From assembly GCA_900318835.1 (NCBI GenBank), contig ONLW01000002.1:62001-126000 (forward strand): a DNA stretch of 64,000 nucleotides, written 5' to 3'. Of this stretch, positions 15,880-26,818 are shown piece after piece. Position 1 is the first letter of the stretch; each line of letters starts with the position of its first letter. The DNA comes from an uncultured Bacteroidales bacterium. Its GTDB lineage: Bacteria > Bacteroidota > Bacteroidia > Bacteroidales > P3. A model generated the notes under the pieces. The model worked only from the letters and a program-made list of their open reading frames with translations. It was not told the DNA's origin and ran no database searches. A program made the translations under genes and the position numbers.

Positions 15880-16836
15880 TTATTCAATAACAACAATGCG
15901 CCGCGCGGGCAAACCGTCGGCTTTCAGTATATAGATTCCTGTGGCGGGCAGAGTGAAAGTGGAATGCGAGGAGTGGGTAGTGGAAAGATGACGGCCGGTG
16001 ATGTCAAAGAGGGACAGACGCCGATGGTCGGGATTGTCGATGGTGACAGTGAGACTGCGGACACTCACGGTGAGTCTATCCCGGCCAGCTTCCGCAATAC
16101 CATTAAGGTCCTCGAAAACGGCAATAAACAAGGTATCATCCGTAATGATGAAAATCTGAGGGTTGAGAGTGCTACCGTTACTCCATTCCACAAACCTTGC
16201 GTTCGGCTTGGGTTCGGCTCGGAGAATAACCGTATCTCCGGGATAATAGATTCCCATGCCCGACACATCGCCGAGGTTGATATCGTTAGGCGAAGCAGCT
16301 ACATTCAGCATCCTGACGGGCAGAAGAATAGCCCGCATCAGCCAACTATAGTTAGGATAGTAGTATCCCCAACCCTGGGGATAGTGGTACCACGAGCCAT
16401 CGGGATTACCACCATAGGTGCCTGCAGCAAGAGGGGCATGGACACCATCGTCGGTCATACTGATGGTAATCCATATAGTCTGAGTGCGATGGATAGTAAG
16501 CACACTATCGAATTCTAGCGTGCTCCATCCCAAATCACCATCGAGCGAAAAAACCTTGGTATAGACTGGGGTAGCATAATCAATGGATTCACCCTGAGAG
16601 ATGGTCAGAATGTAGTCTCCGTCAGCAATACAGTATATCTGCACAGCTGTCAGTTGGCGAGCCTGTCGTAAGGAAGCAGGAATGCGGATACCCCACTCCA
16701 CAGTACCGTTTTCTTCACGCAAAGCCTGCACAAGAGAATCACTGCAGTAGCCAACAGTATCCACTTCTGGATTGGCATAAGCCGCCATGGACACAAGAAA
16801 AAGGAGTGCCGCTGTTATTTTTTTCTTCATTATCAT
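15880..16836 (-). CDS. Secreted T9SS protein, peptidase-less paralogue of the C10 peptidase C-terminus
   Basis: A 318-aa protein with a signal peptide (MIMKKKITAALLFLVSMAAYA), then a domain with VEWGIRIPASLRQARQLTAV, GTYGGNPDGSWY and YSWLMRAILLP, an InlB-like segment (GIYYPGDTVILRAEP) and a type A sorting domain ending GIYILKADGLPARRIVVIE. The same order and motifs form the non-catalytic C-terminal half of the next gene (C10 peptidase, 17 nt downstream), so the two look like products of a duplication in which this copy lacks the protease. It may be an adhesin or substrate-binding partner. The start could be 16836 or 16830. Confidence 0.8.
   Translation of the reverse strand: MIMKKKITAALLFLVSMAAYANPEVDTVGYCSDSLVQALREENGTVEWGIRIPASLRQARQLTAVQIYCIADGDYILTISQGESIDYATPVYTKVFSLDGDLGWSTLEFDSVLTIHRTQTIWITISMTDDGVHAPLAAGTYGGNPDGSWYHYPQGWGYYYPNYSWLMRAILLPVRMLNVAASPNDINLGDVSGMGIYYPGDTVILRAEPKPNARFVEWSNGSTLNPQIFIITDDTLFIAVFEDLNGIAEAGRDRLTVSVRSLTVTIDNPDHRRLSLFDITGRHLSTTHSSHSTFTLPATGIYILKADGLPARRIVVIE
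15952..15986. repeat. Degenerate 7-bp units in the sorting domain of the T9SS paralogue
   Basis: AGTGAAA, GTGGAAT, GCGAGGA, GTGGGTA and GTGGAAA run in phase. The position matches the repeat in the neighbouring C10 peptidase (13687-13714), the loop after GRHL in the sorting domain. Confidence 0.55.
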
Positions 16837-16840
16837 TTAC

Positions 16841-16878
16841 AAAAAAAGACAGGCACCAATACAATTACTTCGGTGCCT
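16841..16878 (-). terminator. Terminator after atpG
   Basis: Stem AGGCACC (16851-16857) with GGTGCCT (16872-16878), followed on the minus strand by GTC and seven T (16841-16847). It separates the ATP synthase genes from the T9SS/C10/MFS unit. Confidence 0.8.
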
Positions 16879-16892
16879 ATCATCACATTATT

Positions 16893-17777
16893 TCATCCTT
16901 TCAATGCCTCGGAGCCGCTGACAATCTCAATAATTTCATTGGTAATGGCGGACTGTCGAGCCTTATTGTAACTGAGACGCAATTCCTTGAGGAGTTCGGT
17001 AGCATTGTCGGTAGCCTTCTGCATGGCCGTCATGCGGGCGCCATGTTCGGCAGCCAGTGAGTCGAGCAGCATGCGATAGAAAGTGGACCGCAATGTCAAA
17101 GGAACCATACTACGGACAATAGTCTCTTTCGAGGGTTCATAGATATAGTCATTGTTAGCCTCTTGCTTTTCACTTTCCGCTTTTCGTTTCCCTCCTTCCA
17201 CGGGCAGCCACTGTTCAGTGGAAAGCACCTGTGTTAGTGAGTTCTTGAACTGGTTGTAGACCACCTCGACATAATCAATCTGCTTGGTAACGAACTCGGT
17301 CATAATACTATCGGCCATCCCGGCAATGGTGTCAAACAACGGGGCATCCAGAATTTCGTCCCGCACTGTCAGTGTCAAGTCTTTCTGTCGAGCCAGCAAC
17401 TCCGACGACTTCTTGCCAATGGAAAGCACCCTCAAAGATCCGTCAGCTGGCAGTACATCACGGAAATGGTCGATACGCAATTGGGCCTGCTTGATAACAT
17501 TGCTGTTGAAGGCTCCGCAGAGCCCTTTATTGGAGGTAATAACCACCAACAGCACATTGCGCAGCGGACGTTTGGCGTGATAGGGGGTCAGCACATCCCC
17601 ACTAGCGTCGATGTCGGCCACAATTTCGCTAAGTTGCGACGCATAGGGACGCATGCCAATGATAGCATTCTGCGCACGGCGAAATTTGGCGGCAGAGACC
17701 ATCCTCATGGCTGAAGTAATCTGCTGCGTTGAACTCACCGAGGCAATGCGAGTGCGGACTTCTTTAAGATTAGCCAT
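16893..17777 (-). CDS. atpG: ATP synthase gamma subunit
   Basis: A 294-aa gamma subunit, the central rotor shaft of F1. The N-terminus MANLKEVRTRIASVSSTQQI, the Rossmann part LLVVITSNKGLCGAFNSNVI and the C-terminal ASRxA-type helix RQSAITNEIIEIVSG are all present. A heptamer repeat at 17166-17193 encodes about residues 195-204 (the Lys-Glu-rich stretch after PVEGG), just before the conserved DYIYEPSKE. It is four bases downstream of atpA and last in the atpEFHAG cluster. Confidence 0.96.
   Translation of the reverse strand: MANLKEVRTRIASVSSTQQITSAMRMVSAAKFRRAQNAIIGMRPYASQLSEIVADIDASGDVLTPYHAKRPLRNVLLVVITSNKGLCGAFNSNVIKQAQLRIDHFRDVLPADGSLRVLSIGKKSSELLARQKDLTLTVRDEILDAPLFDTIAGMADSIMTEFVTKQIDYVEVVYNQFKNSLTQVLSTEQWLPVEGGKRKAESEKQEANNDYIYEPSKETIVRSMVPLTLRSTFYRMLLDSLAAEHGARMTAMQKATDNATELLKELRLSYNKARQSAITNEIIEIVSGSEALKG
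17166..17193. repeat. 7-bp units inside atpG
   Basis: CTTTTCA, CTTTCCG, CTTTTCG and TTTCCCT in tandem. On the coding strand they read as GAAAAG-type units. The encoded Lys/Glu/Ser stretch precedes the conserved YIYEP motif, in a loop that varies between species. Confidence 0.8.
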
Positions 17778-17780
17778 AGC

Positions 17781-19361
<1,581 letters not shown>

Positions 19362-19367
19362 AGTCTG

Positions 19368-19925
19368 TTACAATTTTCTTTCGTAATCATTCTTCGCGAA
19401 TTCGATACGCATGCGGCGAATCTTGGTTCGAAGACGGGCATCGTACATCTTGCCGTCGAATTCGAGCTTGAAACTGCCCAGCATCTTCGGGTCTGTGCGG
19501 TCGTGAAGTTCCACAGTCTTTCCCGTATAGTCGGCCACCATCTGGGTAACAAGTTTGCGAGCCACATCGTCGATAGGCTGGTGCGTCACCAGATCGCTGA
19601 GCACAATGCCGCGATAGTCGCGGTACATCTCTATATAATATTGCGCAATGCCACGCATGAAGACAGTACGGCTTTTTCTTGTCACAAAGACCAGAAAAGC
19701 CATCGTCTCCTCACTCACACGGTTCTCGAACAGCGCCTTTACGATAGACACCTTCTTATCACTCTTCACCTCAGGATTGGAGAAGACGGCATTAAGTTCC
19801 CTGTTCTCAGCCCACACACTTTCCACCAGCCGCATATCCTCGGCCACACAATCCTCCACCCCTCGTTCCTTTGCCAGCAGCAGCAGCGCTTTCGCGTAAG
19901 GTCTGTTAATATGATAGTTGTTCAT
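19368..19925 (-). CDS. atpH: ATP synthase delta subunit
   Basis: A 185-aa delta subunit (OSCP type), which joins the peripheral stalk to the top of F1. The N-terminal helical domain starts YHINRPYAKALLLLAKERG and the C-terminal part has the conserved GSFKLEFDGKMYDARLRTKI. It is embedded between atpF and atpA with 9 and 6 nt gaps. Confidence 0.93.
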   Translation of the reverse strand: MNNYHINRPYAKALLLLAKERGVEDCVAEDMRLVESVWAENRELNAVFSNPEVKSDKKVSIVKALFENRVSEETMAFLVFVTRKSRTVFMRGIAQYYIEMYRDYRGIVLSDLVTHQPIDDVARKLVTQMVADYTGKTVELHDRTDPKMLGSFKLEFDGKMYDARLRTKIRRMRIEFAKNDYERKL

Positions 19926-19934
19926 CTGTTCTAA

Positions 19935-20435
19935 CTACTTCAGTTCCATCATCTCAAGTTCCTTCTGAATCAGGGTGTCGGCCTTCGGCTTGTCACTCAA
20001 CTCTGCACGAATTAGCTTCTCAGCAATCTCGATGCTAAGGTTGGCGATTTGGTTTTTCAACTCATGCATAGCCTTCAATTTCTCGTAGTTAATGCTCTCG
20101 CGGGCCGTGTCGATGATACGGTTAGCCTCTTCCGTGGCCTTAGCACGTGCATCCTCCACAATCTGTTCGCTCGTCATGCGGGCATTGCGAAGCATCTCGT
20201 CGCGTTCCATCTTCGCCTGACGCAGTAGTTCCTCGTTATGTGCCACCAAATTTTTCATCTCCTCGCGAGCCTTGGAGGCCTCGTTGAGCGAGGCCGTGAT
20301 GGCCTCCTCCCTCTTGTGCAAAGCATCCAAAATCATCGGCCAGCCCCACTTCATCAACACAAATGCCAGTATGCCGAATGCCACAAGCATCCACACAAAC
20401 GTGCCTATGCCGGGATTAATTAACGGATTGTTCAT
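19935..20435 (-). CDS. atpF: ATP synthase b subunit
   Basis: A 166-aa b subunit of the peripheral stalk. One N-terminal membrane helix (GTFVWMLVAFGILAFVLMKWGWP) is followed by a long charged coiled coil (ALHKREEAITASLNEASKA...). I start it at ATG 20435 (MNNPLINPGIG); upstream extension would run into the hairpin at 20455-20473. atpH follows after 9 nt. Confidence 0.93.
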   Translation of the reverse strand: MNNPLINPGIGTFVWMLVAFGILAFVLMKWGWPMILDALHKREEAITASLNEASKAREEMKNLVAHNEELLRQAKMERDEMLRNARMTSEQIVEDARAKATEEANRIIDTARESINYEKLKAMHELKNQIANLSIEIAEKLIRAELSDKPKADTLIQKELEMMELK

Positions 20436-20454
20436 CTTTTCTCTATCATTGGAG

Positions 20455-20473
20455 TGCCGGCATCTTACCGGCA
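20455..20473. promoter_or_regulatory. Hairpin in the atpF leader
   Basis: TGCCGG/CCGGCA with a 7-nt loop, 20 nt before the atpF start. With the stronger hairpin at 20485-20509 it forms a two-hairpin junction between atpE and atpF, which could stabilise the upstream message or lower downstream expression. Confidence 0.5.
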
Positions 20474-20484
20474 TTCTTCGGTTT

Positions 20485-20509
20485 AAAAGGGCCGACCAAT
20501 CGTCGGCCC
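20485..20509 (-). terminator. Terminator-like hairpin between atpE and atpF
   Basis: An 8-bp GC stem (GGGCCGAC, 20489-20496, with GTCGGCCC, 20502-20509) followed by TTTT on the minus strand. It is probably a partial terminator or processing site: a leaky stop here would favour the high copy number needed for subunit c. Confidence 0.65.
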
Positions 20510-20529
20510 GTTGTTGTTTTTTTGGTTTT

Positions 20530-20814
<285 letters not shown>

Positions 20815-20836
20815 TTATTATGTGCGATTTAGGGTG

Positions 20837-20844
20837 CAAAGATA
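20837..20844 (-). promoter_or_regulatory. -7 box for atpEFHAG
   Basis: TATCTTTG on the minus strand, 49 nt before the atpE start, in the gap between nadB and atpE. No good TTTG is seen 19 nt upstream. It supports independent transcription of the atp cluster. Confidence 0.6.
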
Positions 20845-20880
20845 AGGAAAAAAAACGATATAAATGTTAAATGCCTAAAA

Positions 20881-22449
20881 TTATTTCACCAAGTCAAGGG
20901 AATAATGCAGGCCGACATTCTCTCTCCGTGCACGCGCCATCTTGATAATCAGGTAGGCACAGGCGATGAGGTTGCGCAATTCGGAGAGCGGCTCGGTGAG
21001 GACACTACGGTTGTAGAGGTCCTCCGTCTCGCGGAAGATAAGGTTTAACCGGTCGAAGGCACGCTGCAGGCGTAAATCACTGCGCACAATGCCCACATAG
21101 TTCCACATAATCTCCTGCAACTCACGCTTAGTCTGCGTGATGAGCACCATCTCCTCGTTGAGCACCATACCCTCGGCATCCCAGTCAGGCACCTCGCTTT
21201 TCACTTTCCACTTTCCACTTTTCACTAGCGCGATTGCACTCTTCGCCGCATTGTGGGCATAAACCACAGCTTCGAGCAACGAATTGGAAGCTAGACGGTT
21301 GCCGCCATGCAATCCTGTGCAAGAACACTCGCCGGCAGCATATAGGTTCTTGATGGAGCTTTCGCCGTTCTTGTCCACCTTGATACCACCGCACTGGTAG
21401 TGTGCCGCCGGACGGATGGGTATCATCTCACGCGTGATGTCGATGCCTATCGAAAGGCACTTGGCATAGATGGTGGGGAAGCCCTCGATGAGGTGCTTCT
21501 TGCCAATGCCACGGGCGTCGAGATAGAGGTAGTCCTTTCCACTGAGTTTCATCTCATTGTCGATGGCTCGGGCCACGATATCGCGAGGTGCCAAGGAGAG
21601 GCGGGAGTCGTATTTCTGCATGAACTCCTTGCCGTCGCGATCCTTCAATATGGCACCGGCGCCACGCATGGCCTCGGTGATGAGAAAGGCGGGCTTCTCG
21701 GCAGGATTGTAAAGACTCGTAGGATGAAATTGCATGAATTCCAGGTCGCTCAACACACCTCGGGCACGATGCACCATAGCCACTCCGTCGCCAGTGGAGA
21801 TGACCGGCGTGGTGGTCGTCGAGTAGACATTGCCCATGCCGCCGGTGGCCAGCAGGGTCACCTTGGCCAGATAGGTGTCAATGCGGTTGGTGTCGCAATC
21901 CAGTGCATACACACCATAGCACTCGATGCCTGGTGTATGCTTCGTAACACGCTGACCCAGATGGTGCTGCGTAATAATATCGATAGCGAACTGCCTTTCT
22001 TTGATTTCTATGTTGGGATGACGGCGGGCAGCCTCAAGCAGGCCGCGCTCAATCTCTTCGCCGGTGTTGTCCTTGTGATGCAGGATGCGGAACTCGCTAT
22101 GACCGCCCTCGCGATGCAGGTCGAACTTGTCGCCACCACCGTCACGGTCAAAATTGACACCGTACTGCACCAGCTCGCGGATGCGGTCGGGAGCCTCGCG
22201 GATAGTCATTTCCACCACCTCACGGTCGCAAATGCCGTCGCCGGCCACCAATGTATCGTGTATATGCTTGTCGAACGAATCGGAGTCGTACATCACCGCA
22301 GCGATGCCGCCCTGAGCATAGCGTGTGCTTCCTTCGGCGGCGTCACCCTTGGTCAACACACACACCTTTCCGTAGGGAGCCACCTTCAGGGCGAAACTCA
22401 GGCCCGCTATACCTGAGCCAACCACCAAGAAATCAACTTCATGTCGCAT
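20881..22449 (-). CDS. nadB: L-aspartate oxidase
   Basis: A 522-aa flavoprotein that oxidises L-aspartate to iminoaspartate, the first step of de novo NAD synthesis with NadA. The FAD-binding FLVVGSGIAGLSFALKVAP, the substrate region HREGGHSEFRILHHKDNTG and the second FAD block CTGLHGGNRLASNSLLEAVV are present. Four heptamers (21198-21225) insert a Lys/Trp/Ser-rich stretch near residues 409-418, between the catalytic body and the C-terminal helical domain that resumes at DWDAEGMVL. nadA and nadC are not in the window. It has its own promoter at 22473-22503. Confidence 0.96.
   Translation of the reverse strand: MRHEVDFLVVGSGIAGLSFALKVAPYGKVCVLTKGDAAEGSTRYAQGGIAAVMYDSDSFDKHIHDTLVAGDGICDREVVEMTIREAPDRIRELVQYGVNFDRDGGGDKFDLHREGGHSEFRILHHKDNTGEEIERGLLEAARRHPNIEIKERQFAIDIITQHHLGQRVTKHTPGIECYGVYALDCDTNRIDTYLAKVTLLATGGMGNVYSTTTTPVISTGDGVAMVHRARGVLSDLEFMQFHPTSLYNPAEKPAFLITEAMRGAGAILKDRDGKEFMQKYDSRLSLAPRDIVARAIDNEMKLSGKDYLYLDARGIGKKHLIEGFPTIYAKCLSIGIDITREMIPIRPAAHYQCGGIKVDKNGESSIKNLYAAGECSCTGLHGGNRLASNSLLEAVVYAHNAAKSAIALVKSGKWKVKSEVPDWDAEGMVLNEEMVLITQTKRELQEIMWNYVGIVRSDLRLQRAFDRLNLIFRETEDLYNRSVLTEPLSELRNLIACAYLIIKMARARRENVGLHYSLDLVK
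21198..21225. repeat. Four 7-bp units inside nadB
   Basis: TTTTCAC, TTTCCAC, TTTCCAC and TTTTCAC (GTGAAAA/GTGGAAA on the coding strand) are in tandem without gaps. They encode a basic linker, KSGKWKVKSE. Confidence 0.92.
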
Positions 22450-22472
22450 AAGCTTTCTTTTTATAGCAACTG

Positions 22473-22503
22473 CAAATATACATAAAAAAAGTAGCTATCC
22501 AAA
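22473..22503 (-). promoter_or_regulatory. nadB promoter
   Basis: TATATTTG (22473-22480) and TTTG (22500-22503) on the minus strand, spaced 19 nt. The nadB start lies 23 nt downstream. Confidence 0.78.
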
Positions 22504-22512
22504 AAAAACTTT

Positions 22513-22620
22513 CACCCAACCACCACCCTACCATCTCCTACCATAGTAAGGGATGGGTAGGTGTTGGGTAGGAGTTGGTAAAGAGTTGGGTAAGACTTGA
22601 TAGGTAGAAGGTATTTATTT
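22513..22620 (+). repeat. Dispersed palindromic repeat, copy B
   Basis: CACCACCCTACCATCTCC can pair with the GGGATGGGTAGG that follows. Then comes the conserved core GAGTTGGGTAAGACTTGATA (22584-22603). It fills most of the gap between nadB and the giant C10 peptidase gene. Confidence 0.8.
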
Positions 22621-22723
22621 CCAGCCAATTACCAAGGCAGAAAAAATAAGCACACACGCCGGTTTGCGACGTGTGTGCCAAAGGTCATACAAACAGCTGG
22701 CTGTCAGCTGTATATAAACACAT

Positions 22724-25700
22724 TTACTCGACTACGAGTTTCTTTGCGCTCACCTTGCCGTCGGAGACAATGCGGAGGAGGTAGGGGCCGCGAGCCAAAC
22801 GACTGACATCTAGCGTCAAGGGGGATTCAGAGGTTTCCCAGCTGCCACATTGGCGACCCAAGGCGTCGATAAGGGTCACCTGGGTTCGGGCGACGAGACC
22901 GAAGAGGGTCACCTTGTCGGTAGCGGGGTTGGGATAGAGAGTGACGACAGTGGTCACCATGTCGTCAATGCCTCCATTGTGGCCGAAGACGGCGGTAACG
23001 GTTCGGTCGGAGCTGATAGTGAAGACATAAGGGTTATCGACGATAGTGTCGCCCATCTCGGTAATCCAGTATTCGAAGCTAAACTCATCACCATGTACGG
23101 TTCCTTGGAGGGTAACCGTGGCAGCGGAATCGTAGGTGCCTTCACCGGTAACGTAGTCGGCAGGGATATTCTCGCTACAGTTGCAGAGGCGGTTGACAGT
23201 GACGGTGTACCGCTGCGGCGGATTGATGCCATCGGGAGCAAAGGTAGCGATGTAGGTGGCATCGGCTGTGACGGTGACGGTACGGGTGGCATTGGTGTCA
23301 TTGTCATCCCACTGAACGAAATGGTAGTCGCTGTTGGGTAAAGCGGTAATGGTGATAACAGTGTCGGCAGGATAGGTGCCGCCACCAGTGACGGTGCCCA
23401 TCGTACTGTCGCTGGCAAGGACTGTGACGGTGTACTGCTGCGGCGGATTGACGCCATCGGGAGCAAAGATGGCGATGTAGGTGGTGTCAGCAAGGACGGT
23501 GACGGTGCGGGAGGCATTGGGGTCATTGTCATCCCACTGAACGAAGTGGTAGCCACTGTTGGGTAAAGCGGTAATGGTGATGACAGTGTCGGCAGGATAG
23601 GTGCCACTACCAGTAACGGTTCCCATCATATTGTCGTTGGCAAGGACAGAAACGGTGTAGGTGGTAGGCTGGGAGTTGGAAGTGGCGGTTATCTTGACAT
23701 CGTCGATGAAGAGATAGTTGTTGTCGTAGCTGTCGTGGTGATGGAAAGCGAGGTAGATGTTCTGTCCGGCATAGGCAGAGAGGTCAACGGTCTGTTGTGT
23801 CCAGTCGCCATTGACGGCGGTGGGGGTGATGTCGAAGAGGGTGGTGGTAAAGTCGGCGGCGGTGCTGCCAGTGGTAGAGACCTTCAGGGCCAGTTTGTCT
23901 TCAGGATAATCTCCATCAACCATGAACCACCAGGAGATGGAGGCACTGTGGTCGGCAGGAATCTGAATCTGCGGCGAGACAAGGTACTCGTTGGCAAGAA
24001 CGGGATTATGCGCAAAGGACAAAGAGGCGGCGACTCCGATGCCGCTGTGAGGCATCACCTCAATTTCATGCCATGTAGAATTGTCGTCATTGCTGTCAAT
24101 GGCGGTCCAGCATCCAAGGGTGCCATCGAAGCCCCACTGGTAGGGGAATTCGCTGATAGTCAGACAGACATCGGGCTCAAAGATTGCCATATAAGTGGCG
24201 TCACAAAATACAGTGACGGTACGGAACTGGTTGCTATCACCGTCGCTCCAGCGGACGAAGTGACCGAGTTCGGTACCCGTGCAGGTGCCACCAACGGCGA
24301 AGAGCATAACCTCATCACCGACCATATATGTACCAGAATAAAAATCCATGACACAGCCCCAGTTTTCGTTGTTGGCGAGGATTGTGATGGTATAGGTGGA
24401 GGTGTCGGCGGGAGGAACGGTGCTAGAGGTAACGGCCTTGATCATCCAAGAGTAGTTGAGGGCCAATTCGGTGCAGTGGATCCAGGAGGTATCATCAAGC
24501 GAAATCCAGTCACTATTGGGTGAACCAGTGTAGGCGCAGGCCGACATGGGAAGAGTCATTCCTGTAGTTTTAAAGGTAATCCACAGGTTCTGCGAGGGAA
24601 TGGGGAAGGTCGTGTGAATCAGAATCTCCTGCCAGCCGGTATCGGCAACGCCGAAAGTCATCGGTCTGGTGTAGGACAGGGAGTCCGGAACGGTGTCACC
24701 GCCAGTGTAGACATTGAGGGTATATGTACCGGGATAGCCAGGTCGGACATACAGCATCACACTCTTCAGGTAGTTGTGGTTTGCCGTGGCGGTGGGAGGC
24801 AGCATAATGCCCCAATAAAGGTTGTCACCGCTGATGGTACCTAAGCCACTCGCAAAGGGAGTATTGTTGCAGTAGCTGATGGTGTCGCCTTCGGCAACCG
24901 TTCCTGCCGAGAAGATTCCGTGAATCATGAAGGAGCACTGATTGGAATAATAATGCATATCGTCACCAAAACAGAACCCATCGATGCCGCCCCCCCAGTA
25001 GGTAACCGAGGCGGGATACATTGCGTCGGCGCAGGTAAAGGTAATCCAGACGTTCTGGCTGCCGTCGAGGATGACGGGAGAAGTGAGCGGGAAGGTGTGC
25101 CACTGTTGCACATTGTCGGCATCAATATAAATGGCCTCGGAGGATCCTGCCAGAGTAGTAGGGGTGTCAGTACCCGTGAAAATTTGGAGAGTATAGGTGC
25201 CAGCCTCGCTAACATAAAGTTCGGCGGCAGTGAGGTCACGGCTCTGCGGGAGCACCGAGGACGGGAGACGGATACCCCAGCGGTAGTCCTCATTACTGAC
25301 TCCATAACGAGTTATGTAGCGGCAAGTACTGCTGCAATAGCCAATGGTGTCGCCCTGTATGAAAGCAAAGTTGGCAGTGAAAGAGTAGCTGCCGCCAGTA
25401 GCAATCATGTAACGGGGATTGGAACGGTCGCCGTCAGTCCATCCCGTAAAACGGTAGCCCTCGTTAGCAAATGCAGTCAGAGGAATGGTGTCACCAAAGT
25501 TATAAGTACCGGCTCCGAGGACACTTCCGGCAGCAAAAGAGGAAGTGGAGGAAGTGGTAATGGTGGTGGTTCCGGTGGTGCTCCAGTCTGTGTTGGGGCG
25601 GACACCGACCAAAGCCACATTGGACTCGTTGAAGGTGTAGGTAGCATTGCCGCCGTCCCCCCCCTCGCCGGGATTGAGAGCGCCCATGGCATAGTAGCCA

Positions 25701-26791
25701 TCGTAGATGCCACGCCAACCCCAGTTGACATAAAAGAGGCCATTGTTGTCATAACCATGGAGTATGAAACTGTGGCCACCCGCATAGTCGCGTCCCGAAT
25801 AAAGGATGGGGCGCTGCTGGTCAATCTCAGCACGCAGACGCGAGCAGTATTCGCTGTCGGAATAATCTTCCTTACCAAAGACTATCATGTCGGGACGATA
25901 TTTGAAGTAGGCCATCAAGGAAGACTGCGAAGAGGCCTGGAGTACACCATATACATTATTGTTATAGGCGCTGCTGCCGCCACGACGAGCGATATCATAA
26001 CCCATCTCGTCGGCCACACCCACATGATACATCAGGGTGGCCACAGCATTGACCTCATCTGAGGAGCTCATGGAATTCAACTCATTGGGCATATTGGCCC
26101 ACTGGTAGGTTGTAGCACCAAAGTTAGCCGAAAGGGTACCGAAGTCGACCGAATCGTTAAAGCACTGGTAGCTGTGGCTGCCGTACCCCGTGGTGGGATG
26201 GTTGTAGTACTTCATAATCTGTGCCGTAGCAGTGGCCACGCATCCGGTGATCGCGCGGGTGTCGGCAGCAGTATCGAAGGGACAAAGATCATTGTACAAA
26301 GGCTGCTGTCCCCAAGTAGTGGTCAACAAAGGGCTGACAGCGGTGGTCAGCGATGCTGGGGGCATCTCGCCAGTGGCAAGTTTTCTCCACTGGTCGGTAA
26401 CTGCAGACTTTCCAGTCTCCAAACCATGGCGACGGGCCTCCTGCCGTTTCCAGTGACGGATTTCCTGCTCATAACCCTCCAGCTTATCCTGAACATGAGA
26501 AGGAATCTCCTTGGTATTGAACACACAGGAGACGGAGTATCCCAGCACAGGCATCACGCAGTCGTCGGCACTGACGAGGATAAAGCCACCTGTGGGGGCG
26601 ACGAATACATAGAACTCCGAGAAGGGTGTCTGTGCCGTAACATTCTGCAGTGCAGACACATTCTTCATGCCTTTGGCGTTCATGTAGGTCTCAGCCACGC
26701 GACGAGCCTTGCCCACATCCACTGGTTTGGCGTTCACGCTGCCAATAAACAGCAGCATAGCCACCATTGATAGTAAAACATTTTTCATCAT
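22724..26791 (-). CDS. Giant multidomain C10 cysteine peptidase with T9SS sorting domain
   Basis: A 1355-aa secreted protein. In order it has: a signal peptide; a C10 prodomain (VDVGKARRVAETYMNAKG); the C10 peptidase domain with the Cys in AITGCVATATAQIMKYYNHP, the His in AGGHSFILHGYDNNGLFY and WGWRGIYDGYY; two or three copies of the WGIRLPSS-type beta domain also seen in the 13610 and 15880 genes; a choice-of-anchor-J/MAM-like domain (FPYQWGFDGTLGCWTAID ... YLFIDDVKI); InlB-like repeats, two nearly identical (GTYPADTVITITALPNS); and a type A sorting domain ending GPYLLRIVSDGKVSAKKLVVE. It follows the response regulator gene by 27 nt, so the kinase/regulator pair may be co-transcribed with it. 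Confidence 0.93.
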   Translation of the reverse strand: MMKNVLLSMVAMLLFIGSVNAKPVDVGKARRVAETYMNAKGMKNVSALQNVTAQTPFSEFYVFVAPTGGFILVSADDCVMPVLGYSVSCVFNTKEIPSHVQDKLEGYEQEIRHWKRQEARRHGLETGKSAVTDQWRKLATGEMPPASLTTAVSPLLTTTWGQQPLYNDLCPFDTAADTRAITGCVATATAQIMKYYNHPTTGYGSHSYQCFNDSVDFGTLSANFGATTYQWANMPNELNSMSSSDEVNAVATLMYHVGVADEMGYDIARRGGSSAYNNNVYGVLQASSQSSLMAYFKYRPDMIVFGKEDYSDSEYCSRLRAEIDQQRPILYSGRDYAGGHSFILHGYDNNGLFYVNWGWRGIYDGYYAMGALNPGEGGDGGNATYTFNESNVALVGVRPNTDWSTTGTTTITTSSTSSFAAGSVLGAGTYNFGDTIPLTAFANEGYRFTGWTDGDRSNPRYMIATGGSYSFTANFAFIQGDTIGYCSSTCRYITRYGVSNEDYRWGIRLPSSVLPQSRDLTAAELYVSEAGTYTLQIFTGTDTPTTLAGSSEAIYIDADNVQQWHTFPLTSPVILDGSQNVWITFTCADAMYPASVTYWGGGIDGFCFGDDMHYYSNQCSFMIHGIFSAGTVAEGDTISYCNNTPFASGLGTISGDNLYWGIMLPPTATANHNYLKSVMLYVRPGYPGTYTLNVYTGGDTVPDSLSYTRPMTFGVADTGWQEILIHTTFPIPSQNLWITFKTTGMTLPMSACAYTGSPNSDWISLDDTSWIHCTELALNYSWMIKAVTSSTVPPADTSTYTITILANNENWGCVMDFYSGTYMVGDEVMLFAVGGTCTGTELGHFVRWSDGDSNQFRTVTVFCDATYMAIFEPDVCLTISEFPYQWGFDGTLGCWTAIDSNDDNSTWHEIEVMPHSGIGVAASLSFAHNPVLANEYLVSPQIQIPADHSASISWWFMVDGDYPEDKLALKVSTTGSTAADFTTTLFDITPTAVNGDWTQQTVDLSAYAGQNIYLAFHHHDSYDNNYLFIDDVKITATSNSQPTTYTVSVLANDNMMGTVTGSGTYPADTVITITALPNSGYHFVQWDDNDPNASRTVTVLADTTYIAIFAPDGVNPPQQYTVTVLASDSTMGTVTGGGTYPADTVITITALPNSDYHFVQWDDNDTNATRTVTVTADATYIATFAPDGINPPQRYTVTVNRLCNCSENIPADYVTGEGTYDSAATVTLQGTVHGDEFSFEYWITEMGDTIVDNPYVFTISSDRTVTAVFGHNGGIDDMVTTVVTLYPNPATDKVTLFGLVARTQVTLIDALGRQCGSWETSESPLTLDVSRLARGPYLLRIVSDGKVSAKKLVVE
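23200..23655. repeat. Tandem near-identical domain repeats in the giant C10 peptidase
   Basis: Two units of about 230 bp, starting near 23200 and 23430, are almost the same at DNA level. Each encodes an InlB-like unit with GTYPADTVITITALPNS and YHFVQWDDND. The low divergence points to recent duplication or gene conversion. Confidence 0.75.
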
Positions 26792-26818
26792 ATGGTATTT
26801 ATTGTTGTTAGTTTTTTC

